Source: Salticus scenicus (taxonomy: Eukaryota; Arthropoda; Arachnida; Araneae; Salticidae). Taken from it: DNA of 64,000 bases. A model generated the notes under the pieces. It saw only the letters and a program-made list of their open reading frames with translations, was not told the origin of the DNA and searched no databases. The translations under genes were made by a program, and so were the position numbers. The stretch's first letter is position 1; every line of letters begins with the position of its first letter. The stretch lies in the NCBI GenBank assembly GCA_963930645.1, contig OZ005662.1, positions 73,987,341 through 74,051,340 of the forward strand. The letters run 5' to 3'. Shown here in pieces: positions 1 to 9,839 of this stretch.

Positions 1-728
1 TCCTGAAAACACAAGAATTATATTTGTTCACCCAACCGTACGTATTTTAACAGTGCAACTGAAAAGAAAACTTTCTTTTCATAAACGAAACTTTTTTTTT
101 TCTTTTAATTATAAAAATAATTTTCCCCTCAAAAGAAATAATTTTATTATATTATTTAAATTAAGCAGAAACAATGTCAATTGATTTTTTTGGAGAACCT
201 TTTAACGCAAATATTTCATTCGTTTTACTTTTTATTAGACTAAAAATAAAGATTAATTACGAAAACTCCTTCAAAAAACAAATCTTTAATTATGTGAGTA
301 AAAGTCTATTATCTTTAAAAGATAATTCTTTTATTTTATATTGAAAAAAATATCTATATTAAAATCTATCAAATTTGAAACAGAAGAGTGAGAATAAATA
401 TTTTTTGTGATAAAAATCGGGCTTTTCTATAGTATGACAGCTACTATTTAAGTTAAAGGATAGTAGCGGTTGGTGTGAAAAGTAGAGTGAGAAAATGTAC
501 TTAATTATCTTCCATAGTAATAGTTTTCTTTAAATGCATTTAATTATTTATTTATTTGTTTATTATGGATAGTTTATGCATAATTTATTTATGCATATAA
601 TGGATGGATTTAATCTATAATTATGGATTTAATATTATGGATTTTACTATGGATAGTTTATGCATAATTTTTTTTTTATTTATTAACTATGACATTTCTC
701 TTATGTATAGTATCGTAATATTATAATG
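1..728. other. AT-rich sequence without recognisable feature
   Basis: Only AT-rich, homopolymer-rich sequence with short local near-repeats of 'atggattta' and 'tagtttatgcataattt' around 560-675. No open frame of note and no terminal repeat that I could pair. Confidence 0.6.
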
Positions 729-730
729 TA

Positions 731-943
731 CAGTCGGTAACAAAAGTGTCCGAACACTAGCAAAAATTCCTATGTAAAAACAGTACACTTCATACAGTTT
801 TGTTAAATAAATCCTTATCGAATCATGTTCTTACACTGACTAAGAACAGGATTCGACAAGGATTTATTCAACAAAACCATATGAAGTGTACTTTTTTTAC
901 ATAGGAATTTTTGCTAGTGTTCGGACACTTTTATTACCGACTG
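731..943. mobile_element. Tc1/mariner-type foldback MITE, CAGTCGG family, copy 1
   Basis: A 213-bp near-perfect palindrome starting CAGTCGGTAACAAAAGTGTC and ending with its reverse complement, flanked by TA on both sides (729-730 and 944-945). The arms are about 100 bp each and meet near 838. It has no coding capacity. TA duplication plus a CAGT-start terminus is typical of Tc1/mariner-derived non-autonomous elements. Copies 2 and 3 are at 2091-2302 and 14603-14838. Confidence 0.85.
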
Positions 944-1110
944 TACGTATGGTAATATGATAATTTAATTACGTCAAATTTTATAAAGTATTTGATTTTT
1001 GATATAATTAAATTTACTCCTAAGAAATTTTAACTCAGCACCATAAAAAAAAAGTCTAAAATTGAAATTATAATGCAAATCTAAAATATTTAACTCATTT
1101 AAAAAAAAAA

Positions 1111-1223
1111 AAAATATTCTGGTGTGTCACTCACAAGTTTTTCTCTTTATCTGCATTTCAATATTATAAGGACAGATTGCGCGTATTAAGTTTTAAAATC
1201 AATAACTTAAGATAACTAAGTAC

Positions 1224-1268
<45 letters not shown>

Positions 1269-2090
1269 AGGCTGTATTGATAATTTGCCTTAAAACTTGC
1301 CAAACCTGATGGAATTTTAAAGTCACAGCCTAGTACGAACTTCAAAATACCAACGTTGAATTTCCTCGAGTTATTTCTTTTTAAGTTATGCTGATGAAAG
1401 ATCTGCATACAGATCAACCGTTAAAAAATAGACTTTCGTAATCAGAGCACCTCAAAACGTGATATAAAAAAAGAAAGAAAGAAAAGAAAAGAGTTGAAAA
1501 TTGAAAAAAAAAAAAAAAAAACTTTCTTTACAGTACTGAAAAATTAATTTTCCCTCCTGAGCAGTGTCCGTCGACATAGTAAAATATAGCAAAGTACTTA
1601 AATCAATTATATTCAATAGAAAAGAATATTTAGCGTAATATATGTAGCTCTGTATATTGTCTGTAAATTATATGTACATCATATTGTGACCTTAAATTTA
1701 GTTTTATATGAAAAACATCTAACACAAAAACGAAATAAACTTCTGACAATTTCCATGTATTGTCCTAATGTATCTATATACTTTATCTAGCCTTGTAAAC
1801 GGACGATGAATATGGTTTCTATACCACAATCTATACAAAAAATTCTTTTATGCATATAAAAAAAAAATTAATTGTATTTTATTTAGGGCAGTCTATAGAT
1901 GTTACATTGTACTTATCAGAAATTTCTACGTACACATAATGCATTTTAATTCTCTTGGATGTCCCTGTACACGAACCATTTGCAATCTCAATAAAAAGTT
2001 TTGTGTAGTATCATTATATGTTACAGAGTTAGAATACCGAGTTAGAAATTTCTACTACTATTTGATCTTGGGATATGCTGATAACATATT
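1111..2090 (+). repeat. Dispersed 'family A' element, decayed 5' and middle part
   Basis: The start (tctggtgtgtcactcacaag, 1115) matches the 5' end of copies at 58989 (+), 43756 (-), 38432 (-) and 13351 (-). The part from about 1888 to 2090 (gcagtctatag..., cctgtacacgaacc, gctgataaca) is colinear with 59440-59630. The segment between is diverged and carries a 37-bp poly(A) run at 1229-1265. The element is interrupted at 2090 by a MITE and continues as the tandem array from 2303. No open frame is retained. Possibly a non-autonomous LINE- or SINE-like family; class not established. Confidence 0.6.
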
Positions 2091-2302
2091 CAGTCGGTAA
2101 CAAAAGTCTCCGAACACTAGCAAAAATTCTTATAAAAAAAAGTACACTTAATAGAGTTTTGTTAAATAAATCCTTGTCGAATCCTGTTTTTAGACTGACT
2201 AAGAACAGGATTCGACAAGGATTTATTTAACAAAACAGTATTAAGTGCACGTTTTTTATATAGCAATTTTTTCTAGTGTTCGGAGACTTTTGTTACCGAC
2301 TG
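2091..2302. mobile_element. CAGTCGG-family foldback MITE, copy 2, nested in family A
   Basis: A 212-bp palindrome nearly identical in layout to the copy at 731-943. Right flank is TA (2303-2304); the left flank reads TT, so one duplication copy has mutated. It sits exactly between 'gctgataacat' and '(a)cacatactcacagac', which are contiguous in the family A copy at 59620-59650. It is therefore younger than its host. Confidence 0.85.
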
Positions 2303-3842
2303 TACACATACTCACAGACATACACGCAGACAAACACAGGCCAAACGCTAAAAACGCGTTTATCGCATTCATTGGACCCTAGAACGTGTAAATAAAACAG
2401 ATATTCAATTTCGAAAATTTGATCCAAAAAATAAAACTTTCTCTCTCATACATATGGTTAAAAAAATAAAAAGAGAAACAAAAATTGAAATTTTACAGTG
2501 AGTGATTTTATTTATGAGATTTTTCGGAAAGTCACATTAGGTATGTATTTAGTATATCAAACAGAAAAATGTATTCATCATACTCAAAAGTTTATCAAAT
2601 AATTTTTTTTTTACACACACTCACAGACACATATGCAGACAAACACAGGTCAACCGCTAAAAACGTGTTTATCGGATTCATTGGACTCTAGAACGTGTAA
2701 ATAAAGCAGATACTCAATTTCGAAAATTTGACCCCAAAAATAAAACTTTCTCTCTCATACATATGGTTAAAAAAATAAAAAGAGAAACAAAAATTGAAAT
2801 TTTACAGTGAGTGATTTTATTTATGAGAATTTTCGGAAAGTCATATTAGGTATGTATTTAGTATATCAAACAGAAAAATGTATTCATCATACTCAAAAGT
2901 TTATCAAATCATTTTTTTTTTTTTTTACACACACTCACAGACACACATGCAGACAAACACAGGCCAACCGCTAAAAACGTGTTTATCGGATTCATTGGAC
3001 CCTAGAACGTGTAAATAAAGCAGATATTCAATTTCGAAAATTTGACTCCAAAAAGAAAACTTTCTCTCTCATACATATGGTTAAAAAAATAAAAAGAGAA
3101 ACAAAAATTGAAATTTTACAGTGAGTGATTTTATTTATGAGATTTTTCGGAAAGTCATATTAGGTATGTATTTAGTATATCAAACAGAAAAATGTATTCA
3201 TCATACTTAAAAGTTTATCAAATAATTTTTTTTACACACACTCACAGACACACATGCAGACAAACTCAGGCCAACCGCTAAAAACGTGTTTATCGGATTC
3301 ATTGGACCCTAGAACGTGTAAATAAAGCAGATATTCAATTTCGAAAATTTGACCCCAAAAAGAAAACTTTCTCTATCATACATATGTTTAAGAGAAAGTA
3401 AAAAGAGAAACAAAAATTGAAATTTTCCAGTGAGTGGTTTTATTTATGAGATTTTTCTGAAAGTCATATTAGGTATGTATGTAGTATCATACAGAAAAAT
3501 GTATTCATCCTACTCAAAAGCTTATCAATTAATTTTTTTTTCACATACTCACAGACACACATGCAGACAAACACAGGCCAATCGCCAAAAACGTGTTTAT
3601 CGGATTCATTGGACCCTAGAACGTGTAAATAAAACAAATATTCAATTTCGAAAATTTGACCCAAAAAGGCAAAACTTTCTCTATCATACATATGGTTAAA
3701 AGAGAGTAAAAAGTGAAACAAAATTTAAAATTTTCCAGTGAGTGATTTTATTTATGAGATTTTTCTGAAAGTCATATTAAGTATGTATGTAGTATATCAA
3801 ACAGAAAAATTTATTCATCCTACTCAATGTCTTATCAGATCA
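2303..3842 (+). repeat. Five-copy tandem array, unit about 308 bp, of a family A 3' module
   Basis: Units begin near 2305, 2613, 2928, 3234 and 3541 with 'actcacagacacacatgcag', then '(c)cgctaaaaacgtgtttatcg', 'ttggaccctagaacgtgtaa', 'ttcgaaaatttga', 'aactttctctctcatac' and end near 'gtattcatc(a/c)tactcaa'. The first half matches the 3' end of the family A copies at 59640-59800. Spacing differs only by homopolymer length. Neighbouring units look very similar, and the last two share changes (cagtgagtg preceded by ttcc), suggesting stepwise amplification. Confidence 0.85.
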
Positions 3843-3849
3843 TTTTTAT

Positions 3850-4278
3850 TACCAAATGTAGTTAGATTTCTTAATTTTCAATTCCATATTCCATATTATC
3901 CAACTATTTGATATTCCCATTCAAATAAAACTTTATTAACTTTCCTATTTTATGAATAATGTAAAATTTTGAAAGTCTGTTTTTGACAAAACATACCTAA
4001 TTATAGTAAGATAATGTCTGCATTGGTCTGTATCATAATAGGTGTTGTATTGGTTTCGGGATATTATTAATGACTTTAGCTATTGATAAATTCTCACAAA
4101 TAAAAATTGTATTCCATCCTTTTGCTCCGCTAATATTTCAAGAAAAATAATCTATTTAAAAAAAAAATAATTAAAACCCAAATTCTTAATGTATAATTCT
4201 TAATTCATAAATCTTTTCGAAGTTAGAATAAAATTTAATTTGAAAAAAAAAAAAAAAAGTAACTTTTTTATTTATTAA

Positions 4279-4315
<37 letters not shown>

Positions 4316-4790
4316 GAAATTTGAAATGCAAGTTGGTCTTGTGGGGTACAGGCTGTATATTATATTTCTGTGTTCGTGAGAGAAAATTTAAAACAAATTT
4401 GAAAACTGCAATTTTTAATCCCACTTCAAAAACATGTGACTTAATGTGAAGCAGATTCTTTTTTTTTTAATTTCTCCTAACGGTTTCCATACAATCTTCT
4501 GCTGTTGCCACATAGAATTCATACTTTAGTTAATTTTAAAAAATCTAATTGTCCGATCGATAAGCTGTTTAATTCATCGGATTCACAAAAATTTTTCCTT
4601 TCATTTGGTACCTTATTTGTAACGATACGACTGATATTTCTAATTTATTTTCTAATTTATTTTCCTCATTTTAAGTAAATGTACGTTTGTTTTTAATTCT
4701 GTCGAAAAATAAATAAATAAGTAAATAAATAAATAAATAAAAATAAATAAATAAATAAATAAATAAAAGGCAACAATTAAATTATGTTGA
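3850..4790. repeat. AT-rich region with a decayed dispersed repeat and simple repeats
   Basis: 4210-4520 is colinear with 23170-23430 (shared 'gttagaataaaatttaattt', 'gatgaaatttgaaatgcaag' / 'gatgaaattttaactgcagg', 'gcaatttttaa.ccca'), so it is a copy of the LINE-like 3' region found there. Poly(A) runs lie at about 4243-4258 and 4280-4310. (AAAT)n occupies about 4705-4768. Nothing coding is visible. Confidence 0.6.
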
Positions 4791-4794
4791 GATC

Positions 4795-5102
4795 ATAGAA
4801 TAATAATAAAGGAAGAAGGAGCACGTCAATACTCTAATGCTTACAAACCACTTCTAGTGAATTGCCAGCGAAAGCTATTTTTGCTACTCCAAACCTTAAA
4901 GTAGGGCACCCATGCTCGGCACATTTATCGCTGTTGTTGTGGGTGCTGCCTCGCTGACTGATTGACAGAGAGATGAGACGATTCAAAAATCTCGCCAACA
5001 AATCAGATTGATGCATTGTTACAACCCTATACCCGGCATTCCTGGATTTTACAAACCGAAACCAAAACATATACGTTCCTTCTTCCTTTATTATTATTCT
5101 AT
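4795..5102. mobile_element. 308-bp element with a perfect 26-bp terminal inverted repeat
   Basis: 4795-4820 (atagaataataataaaggaa...) is the exact reverse complement of 5077-5102. The interior is much GC-richer than its surroundings. Flanks immediately outside share TTGAGAT in register (4787-4793 and 5105-5111), 7 of 10 bases, compatible with a decayed 8-10 bp target duplication as in hAT or Mutator superfamilies. The open frames across it (up to 95 codons, both strands) show no recognisable domain. Probably a non-autonomous DNA transposon. Confidence 0.65.
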
Positions 5103-5431
5103 GTTTGAGATTCACAAACATACCGAATTGAATAACAGTAAGTACATAAGAATTTGGAGAAAAAAAAAAAAAAAAAAAAAAAGGAAAAACTTCTTAGATA
5201 TCATTTACACCACCATTTATGAGCACTGTCTAGATAACTACATTTTCAAATTTTTTATATTTACCCAATCGAATTTTATAAAATAATTATTAATGCATAT
5301 TTGTCGTATTGCCTCGTTATATAAGATATTTTAAAGAATATAATTTCTCTCGCATACTAAATATTGGCTAAATATTCATACGAATTATCTCTCTCTTTAG
5401 CATGTGTACGAAAATATTGATTAAAAAAATA

Positions 5432-5855
5432 GGTTAAGTGCACCAGTGACTGACACTTTTAGAGTAATCTCTGATGTTTTTAATGTTCTAGGCATCAGAA
5501 AATATTTTTAGAAATCTTAAGTTAGTACATATGGTATGAAATACATTCAGAACCACATATATGTTAAAATATGTACATTTGTTAATTATTTTTTTAAATG
5601 AATTTTTTTTTACACCCACTTGATGTTCCAGTAATTGACACTGCCAGTTTTTAATTTTATCAGCAATTGGCCCACTACGCTCCAGTGTTTGACACTGCTA
5701 GCTATTCATTTTACCAGTTATTAGCACCCTATGCTTCAGTGTTTGACATAAAATGTTAAAATTATTATATGTAAAATATATGATTTTATTATTTTTCAAT
5801 TATTTCGGGATAGATGTAAATTACTGGAGCATGCAAATCACTGGAGCACCTACCC
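5432..5855 (+). mobile_element. MITE with GGGTAAGTGC-type termini, copy 1
   Basis: Starts GGTTAAGTGCACCAGTGACT and ends ...AGTGATTTGCATGCTCC complement ...GGAGCACCTACCC, flanked by TA (5430-5431, 5856-5857). The inverted repeat is about 24 bp and imperfect. The interior repeats a motif 'cagtgtttgacactg' several times. A second copy lies in opposite orientation at 36218-36652 and aligns over its whole length. TA target, no coding capacity: Tc1/mariner-type by inference. Confidence 0.8.
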
Positions 5856-5889
5856 TACCTGAAACATCCTTTTTTTTCCATTATGCATT

Positions 5890-6820
5890 TCTTTCTTTCT
5901 TTCTTTCTTTCTTTTTTCTTTTTTTTTTTTTTTTTTTTTTGTTTAGTATAATTTAAATTCAGGAATGTAAATGAATTATCTAAAACAAGGAGAATATAAA
6001 ACGATTTTAAGAAATCTTTTTCTTTATCTTAAAGAAAAAAAGAAATAAAAATAAAAATAAAAATCAACGAACATTTGCTGCTGAAAATTCTAAGTATTCA
6101 TTTATTTTATTTTATTTTTTCTTTTAAAAAATAGATTCATTTCATTTGCTTGCGTTTTTGTATAACTTTTTTTTCCCACACATTTTTCAGCGAATTTGAA
6201 TATTGATTACTTCATTATATTATTCATACATTAAAATCAGAGTCAAAAATAGTATGACATTTAAAAATACAAGAGTGAATAAATGTAATTATCTTTCTCA
6301 ATAATATTTTTCTTTTAGATGCATTTAATGTTTTATGAAATGAACTAATTTCTATTTTTATTTAGAGAACTAATATATATATATATATATATATTACATA
6401 ATTAACTATTTTGATTCTTGTTGTGTTTTCAGTTGTTTATTTATTTATTTATTTTTAATGATCTTGCATTTGAAATTTTAAGAATTACTTCTTTCATACT
6501 ATCTGATAAGAGTAATAATAATAATAATTAAAAAAAAAAGAAGTAGTTTTTTAAGGAGAGAAATTTCATGTAGATATTATCAGTACTTAAAAAGTAATTA
6601 CAGAAATGTGTCATTTTTTTAAAAGATAAAATGACTATGAAAATATAGAATGTTGTAGTTATGTGGAATTTTATGTTACTTAATATGCAAATCATTACTA
6701 CAATAAACACTTAAAAAAAAAAAAGGGAATAACAAGAAAAAAATTGGAATTCTTGTCCAAATACAAATAAGTTCAAAATAAGATCCACTGTTCCAAAGAT
6801 TATTATATTCTTTCATACAA
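5890..6820. other. AT-rich spacer with pyrimidine tract and microsatellites
   Basis: Contains a (CTTT)n/poly(T) tract at 5889-5940, (TA)n near 6372-6394, (TTTA)n near 6434-6453 and (AAT)n near 6512-6530. The open frames overlapping it are low-complexity Phe/Lys runs. Nothing else recognised. Confidence 0.6.
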
Positions 6821-6826
6821 GAGGTA

Positions 6827-8445
6827 GGGGAGACTGGAGCACAGTGAACCACCCCTATTTAAATCTCTTAATATTTAACTGTTATAGTTTATATTGACAG
6901 GGACCGATTTACTCACTTTTTACTCACCAGGGCACTCATGTTCAATGGGCCCTTTTCTTCATACTTTAATATTACAAAAAACAAAACAAATCTCATATTT
7001 TTGATTCACACGTTTAAAAATTTGAATTTATCTTTCGTTTTATTGGTGCGCGTCTCGGATTTAGTTAGCCTGTAAAAGTTTGGAATATGCAGTATCAGTA
7101 GGATGCAGTTTTATTTGCGTTTAGCGAAAATATTGCAATTTTTTTCAATGAACTGATAGTTTCCTTGACAGATCATACCACTGATTTATATAACAATGCA
7201 GTAATACCTCAATTTATTGACGAAAAAACAAAAAACAACGATCACTATAGCAAAATTTGAAAATTTTTCATTTTAAGTATTTTTTTTTTTAAACGTATGA
7301 TGAAATTTCTTGGAGGCCCCTTCAGTGTAAAGGGCCCAGGGCACATGCCCCTAATGCCCTGCCTTAAATAAGGCACTGTATATTGAGACTCATAGATGAC
7401 AGCATGGTACTACTTGTATACATCCAAAAAACCACGTGGTAAATGCTAAGGTAGCCATTTTATACAATTTTTATGTTTTGAACTGCTCAAAGTAATTTTT
7501 TAAGTTTTAAGTTTTTTTTATTTTATTAGGACTGAACTATTGACTACAAGTATTGGATAGTTGTTAAGAAAAGGTAAGATATAGTTGTTTTTAAATTTGT
7601 AAAAATTATTAGCATATTTATAGTCGATATATAATTTTAATATTATTATTTGTTTTGTCTGGACATGGGGCACTCTGGACCGCCTTCCAATGTGCCTAAA
7701 AGTCCAAATTATATTTAATGCCTTATTTATTTTCGTTAAATTTACATATACAAATATAATGTTACTCAAAATAATTAATAATAAAAAAATAATAATAATA
7801 ATCTTAATGTTATAATAAAATAAATTTCTGAAAAGGAAAAATAGTTGAATAGTAGTATAATAGCTATGAATATCTAAATTTAATAACTATTTGAATTGTT
7901 TAATATTAAAAAAAATAAATAAAATGATTATGCGATACAATAAATAGTAGATTATATAAATTTATTGTTGTTGTTTTTAGAAATGACATGTAAAAGATAA
8001 AAGTAGAATAGTTTTAGTTAAACTTATTTCACAAATATAATGTAAAGTATCAATATCTCAAAATAATTAATAAAAATGTTTGAATAGTAATATAATGTTT
8101 AATTATATATTTCATAATTTTTATAACTATATAACATTAATAAACAAATAAAAAATATATCTTATTGTTTTTAGTGATGGCACGTAAAAGGCAAAGGAAA
8201 TCTGATATGGGATTCTTCCTCTAATTTATTCCTTATTTATTTTGATTTCCTTTAAATTTTGGTAATTTTATTTTATGAAAATGTTTGAATTATGTTATTT
8301 AGACTAGAATTGCATGATAAACTAGTTTTAGAAAAAAAAAAAATGAGTAATTTATATTAATTGAACATGAACAAAAGTTTGGTCCACTGTACCCCGGGTT
8401 GTAAACCACTGTGCCCCGGTGATGGGGCACAGTGGTCCACTTTGT
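6827..8445. mobile_element. Decayed DNA element with GGGGCACAGTGG-type motifs
   Basis: The left edge reads ggggagactggagcacagtg (6827) followed by aaccacccc. Near the right edge the same motif occurs inverted (ggtccactgtaccccgg, 8381-8397) and direct (ggggcacagtggtccac, 8424-8440), with a further variant at 7666-7683 (ggggcactctggaccg). It looks like an old TIR element with subterminal copies of one motif, perhaps transposase-binding sites. A hAT-like element is inserted at 6898. Extent and class are uncertain. Confidence 0.4.
6898..7378. mobile_element. hAT-like non-autonomous element with perfect 8-bp TSD
   Basis: Begins CAGGGACCGATTTA and ends ...AAATAAGGCACTG. Just outside both ends is TATATTGA (6890-6897 and 7379-7386), an exact 8-bp duplication. 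Subterminal sequence carries complementary 'gggccc' and 'gggca..catg' motifs (left 6930-6955, right 7328-7362). The CAG...CTG termini, 8-bp duplication and GGGCCC subterminal motif are typical of hAT elements. 481 bp, AT-rich interior, no transposase. Nested in the 6827-8445 relic. Confidence 0.85.
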
Positions 8446-8474
8446 GAGTGCACACAATTTATTTTTTTATTCGT

Positions 8475-9556
8475 AATGTATTAGAAGTATTGTTATTGAG
8501 AGGAATCCCACGGTGGTAAAATTCTGGTGGTTTCGAGTAAAAAAAAAAACTTGGATGGCAGTTTTAATAGCATCAAGATCATCAAACATTTTCTAACTGA
8601 AGGAATTGTTCAACGCACGAAATAAGTGGTAGTCAGTTGGTGCCAACTCAGGAGAATAGGGAAGGTAGGATAAATCTCCCAACAAAGCCCAGTAACTTTT
8701 AGCGAGTGATGACAGCAGCATGTGGCCTGGCGTTATTGTGATAAAGGATAACAACGCGACGATTGATGAGATCTGGCCGCTTTGCTACCAAATTTGAATG
8801 CAGTCTGTCTAACTGTAAACAGTAGAAGGCAGTATTGATGGTTTTGTTAAGTGGCAGGACCTCCCAGTGAATTATTTCCTGCACATACCACCACAAACAC
8901 AATGAGACCTTCTTAGGATGCAGTCCAGCTTTCGAAGTCGATGCAGGCGGATCAGAAGGGTGACACACTGTCCTTCGATGCTTTACGTTACGGTACATAA
9001 TCCATTTCTTATCTCCTGTCACAATTCGTGTCAAGAATGGGTCATTTTCGTACCGGGAAAGGAAAGAAACACAGGTGGCGATTTGGTCATCCCGTTGATT
9101 AGCTGTCAGGTTATGTGGAACCCAACGATCCAACTTTTTCGTAAAATCCAACTTAACCAGTCGTCTCTCGACCATTGTTCGGTGTACGTTGAAGGTCTCC
9201 GCTAATCCTTGCACGGTAGGTTTCGGGTTATTCCTTATAGCTTGGTCAATATCGTCGTTTCCAGTGTGTGATGGCCGTCCACTCCTAGCCTAATCTTGGC
9301 AGCTTCTGTCTCCTTCCTTAAATTTACGAAACCATCGACGACATGTGGTTTCATCTATTGCATCTACCCCATAAACTTGACAAACATTGCGATATGCTGC
9401 GGCTGCCGTACTCTTTTTATCGAGATCGTATAACAAACAATGTCTTTTATGCCCCTTCTTGCTTTCCGTGTCACACTCTCTGATTTTTTTTTTCTTTTTT
9501 GAGATGATTACCTTTGTGAAACACGATGCATTTATATGTGAGGCATCCACACGTTT
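8475..9556 (-). pseudogene. Mariner transposase pseudogene
   Basis: Reads on the minus strand. N-terminal HTH part (about 9293-9480) contains YRNVCQVYGVDAIDETTCRR and WFRKFKEGD. After one in-frame stop just past SCQD (near 9289) the same frame continues with ARSGRPSHTGNDDIDQAIR and GLAETFNVHRTMVERRLVKL (9140-9214). The catalytic core follows. Of the D,D34D triad, the first Asp is present (VTGDKKW, near 9020), the second is Asn (HNNARPH, near 8725) and the third is Glu (YSPELAPTDYHLF, near 8650, reached only after a frameshift). The C-terminal tail (DDLDAIKTAIQ, KPPEFYHRGILSITI) runs to about 8480 with another shift. Normal mariner length is about 345 residues and nearly all of it can be traced, so this is a whole but dead copy. 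A T-run near 9488 inserts a Lys stretch. Confidence 0.92.
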
Positions 9557-9696
9557 GATTGGCCGACGATTTGCGTCATTACAATGTCACGTGTGACGTC
9601 AGTTCCATTGCAATTTTGTTGCATTGCAACTCTTTTTATTGAACTCGTATAACAAACAATATCTTATATACTCCTTCTCGCTTTCCATGTTACACC

Positions 9697-9740
<44 letters not shown>

Positions 9741-9836
9741 GATTACATTTGTGAGACACGATGCATTTATATGTGAGGCATCCACACGTTTGATTGGCCG
9801 ACGATTTGCGTCATTACAATGTCATGTCTGACGTCT
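9408..9836. repeat. Tandem duplication of the mariner 5' end
   Basis: 9408-9600 (actctttttatcgagatcgt ... gtcatt acaatgtcacgtgtgacgtc) is repeated at 9631-9836 with scattered changes and a (TA)n expansion at about 9703-9734 replacing the T-run of the first copy. The last 60 bases of each copy are nearly identical. The first copy overlaps the start of the mariner frame. So the 5' untranslated end of the mariner was duplicated, or a second, truncated insertion abuts the first. Confidence 0.8.
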
Positions 9837-9839
9837 GAA

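Noticed and set aside
1199..1417. 72-codon minus-strand open frame
   Set aside because: Half of it is translated poly(A)/poly(T); no domain and it lies in a family A relic.
3430..3721. Overlapping open frames on both strands (85-95 codons)
   Set aside because: They fall within the 308-bp tandem repeat; frames are not kept in the other units.
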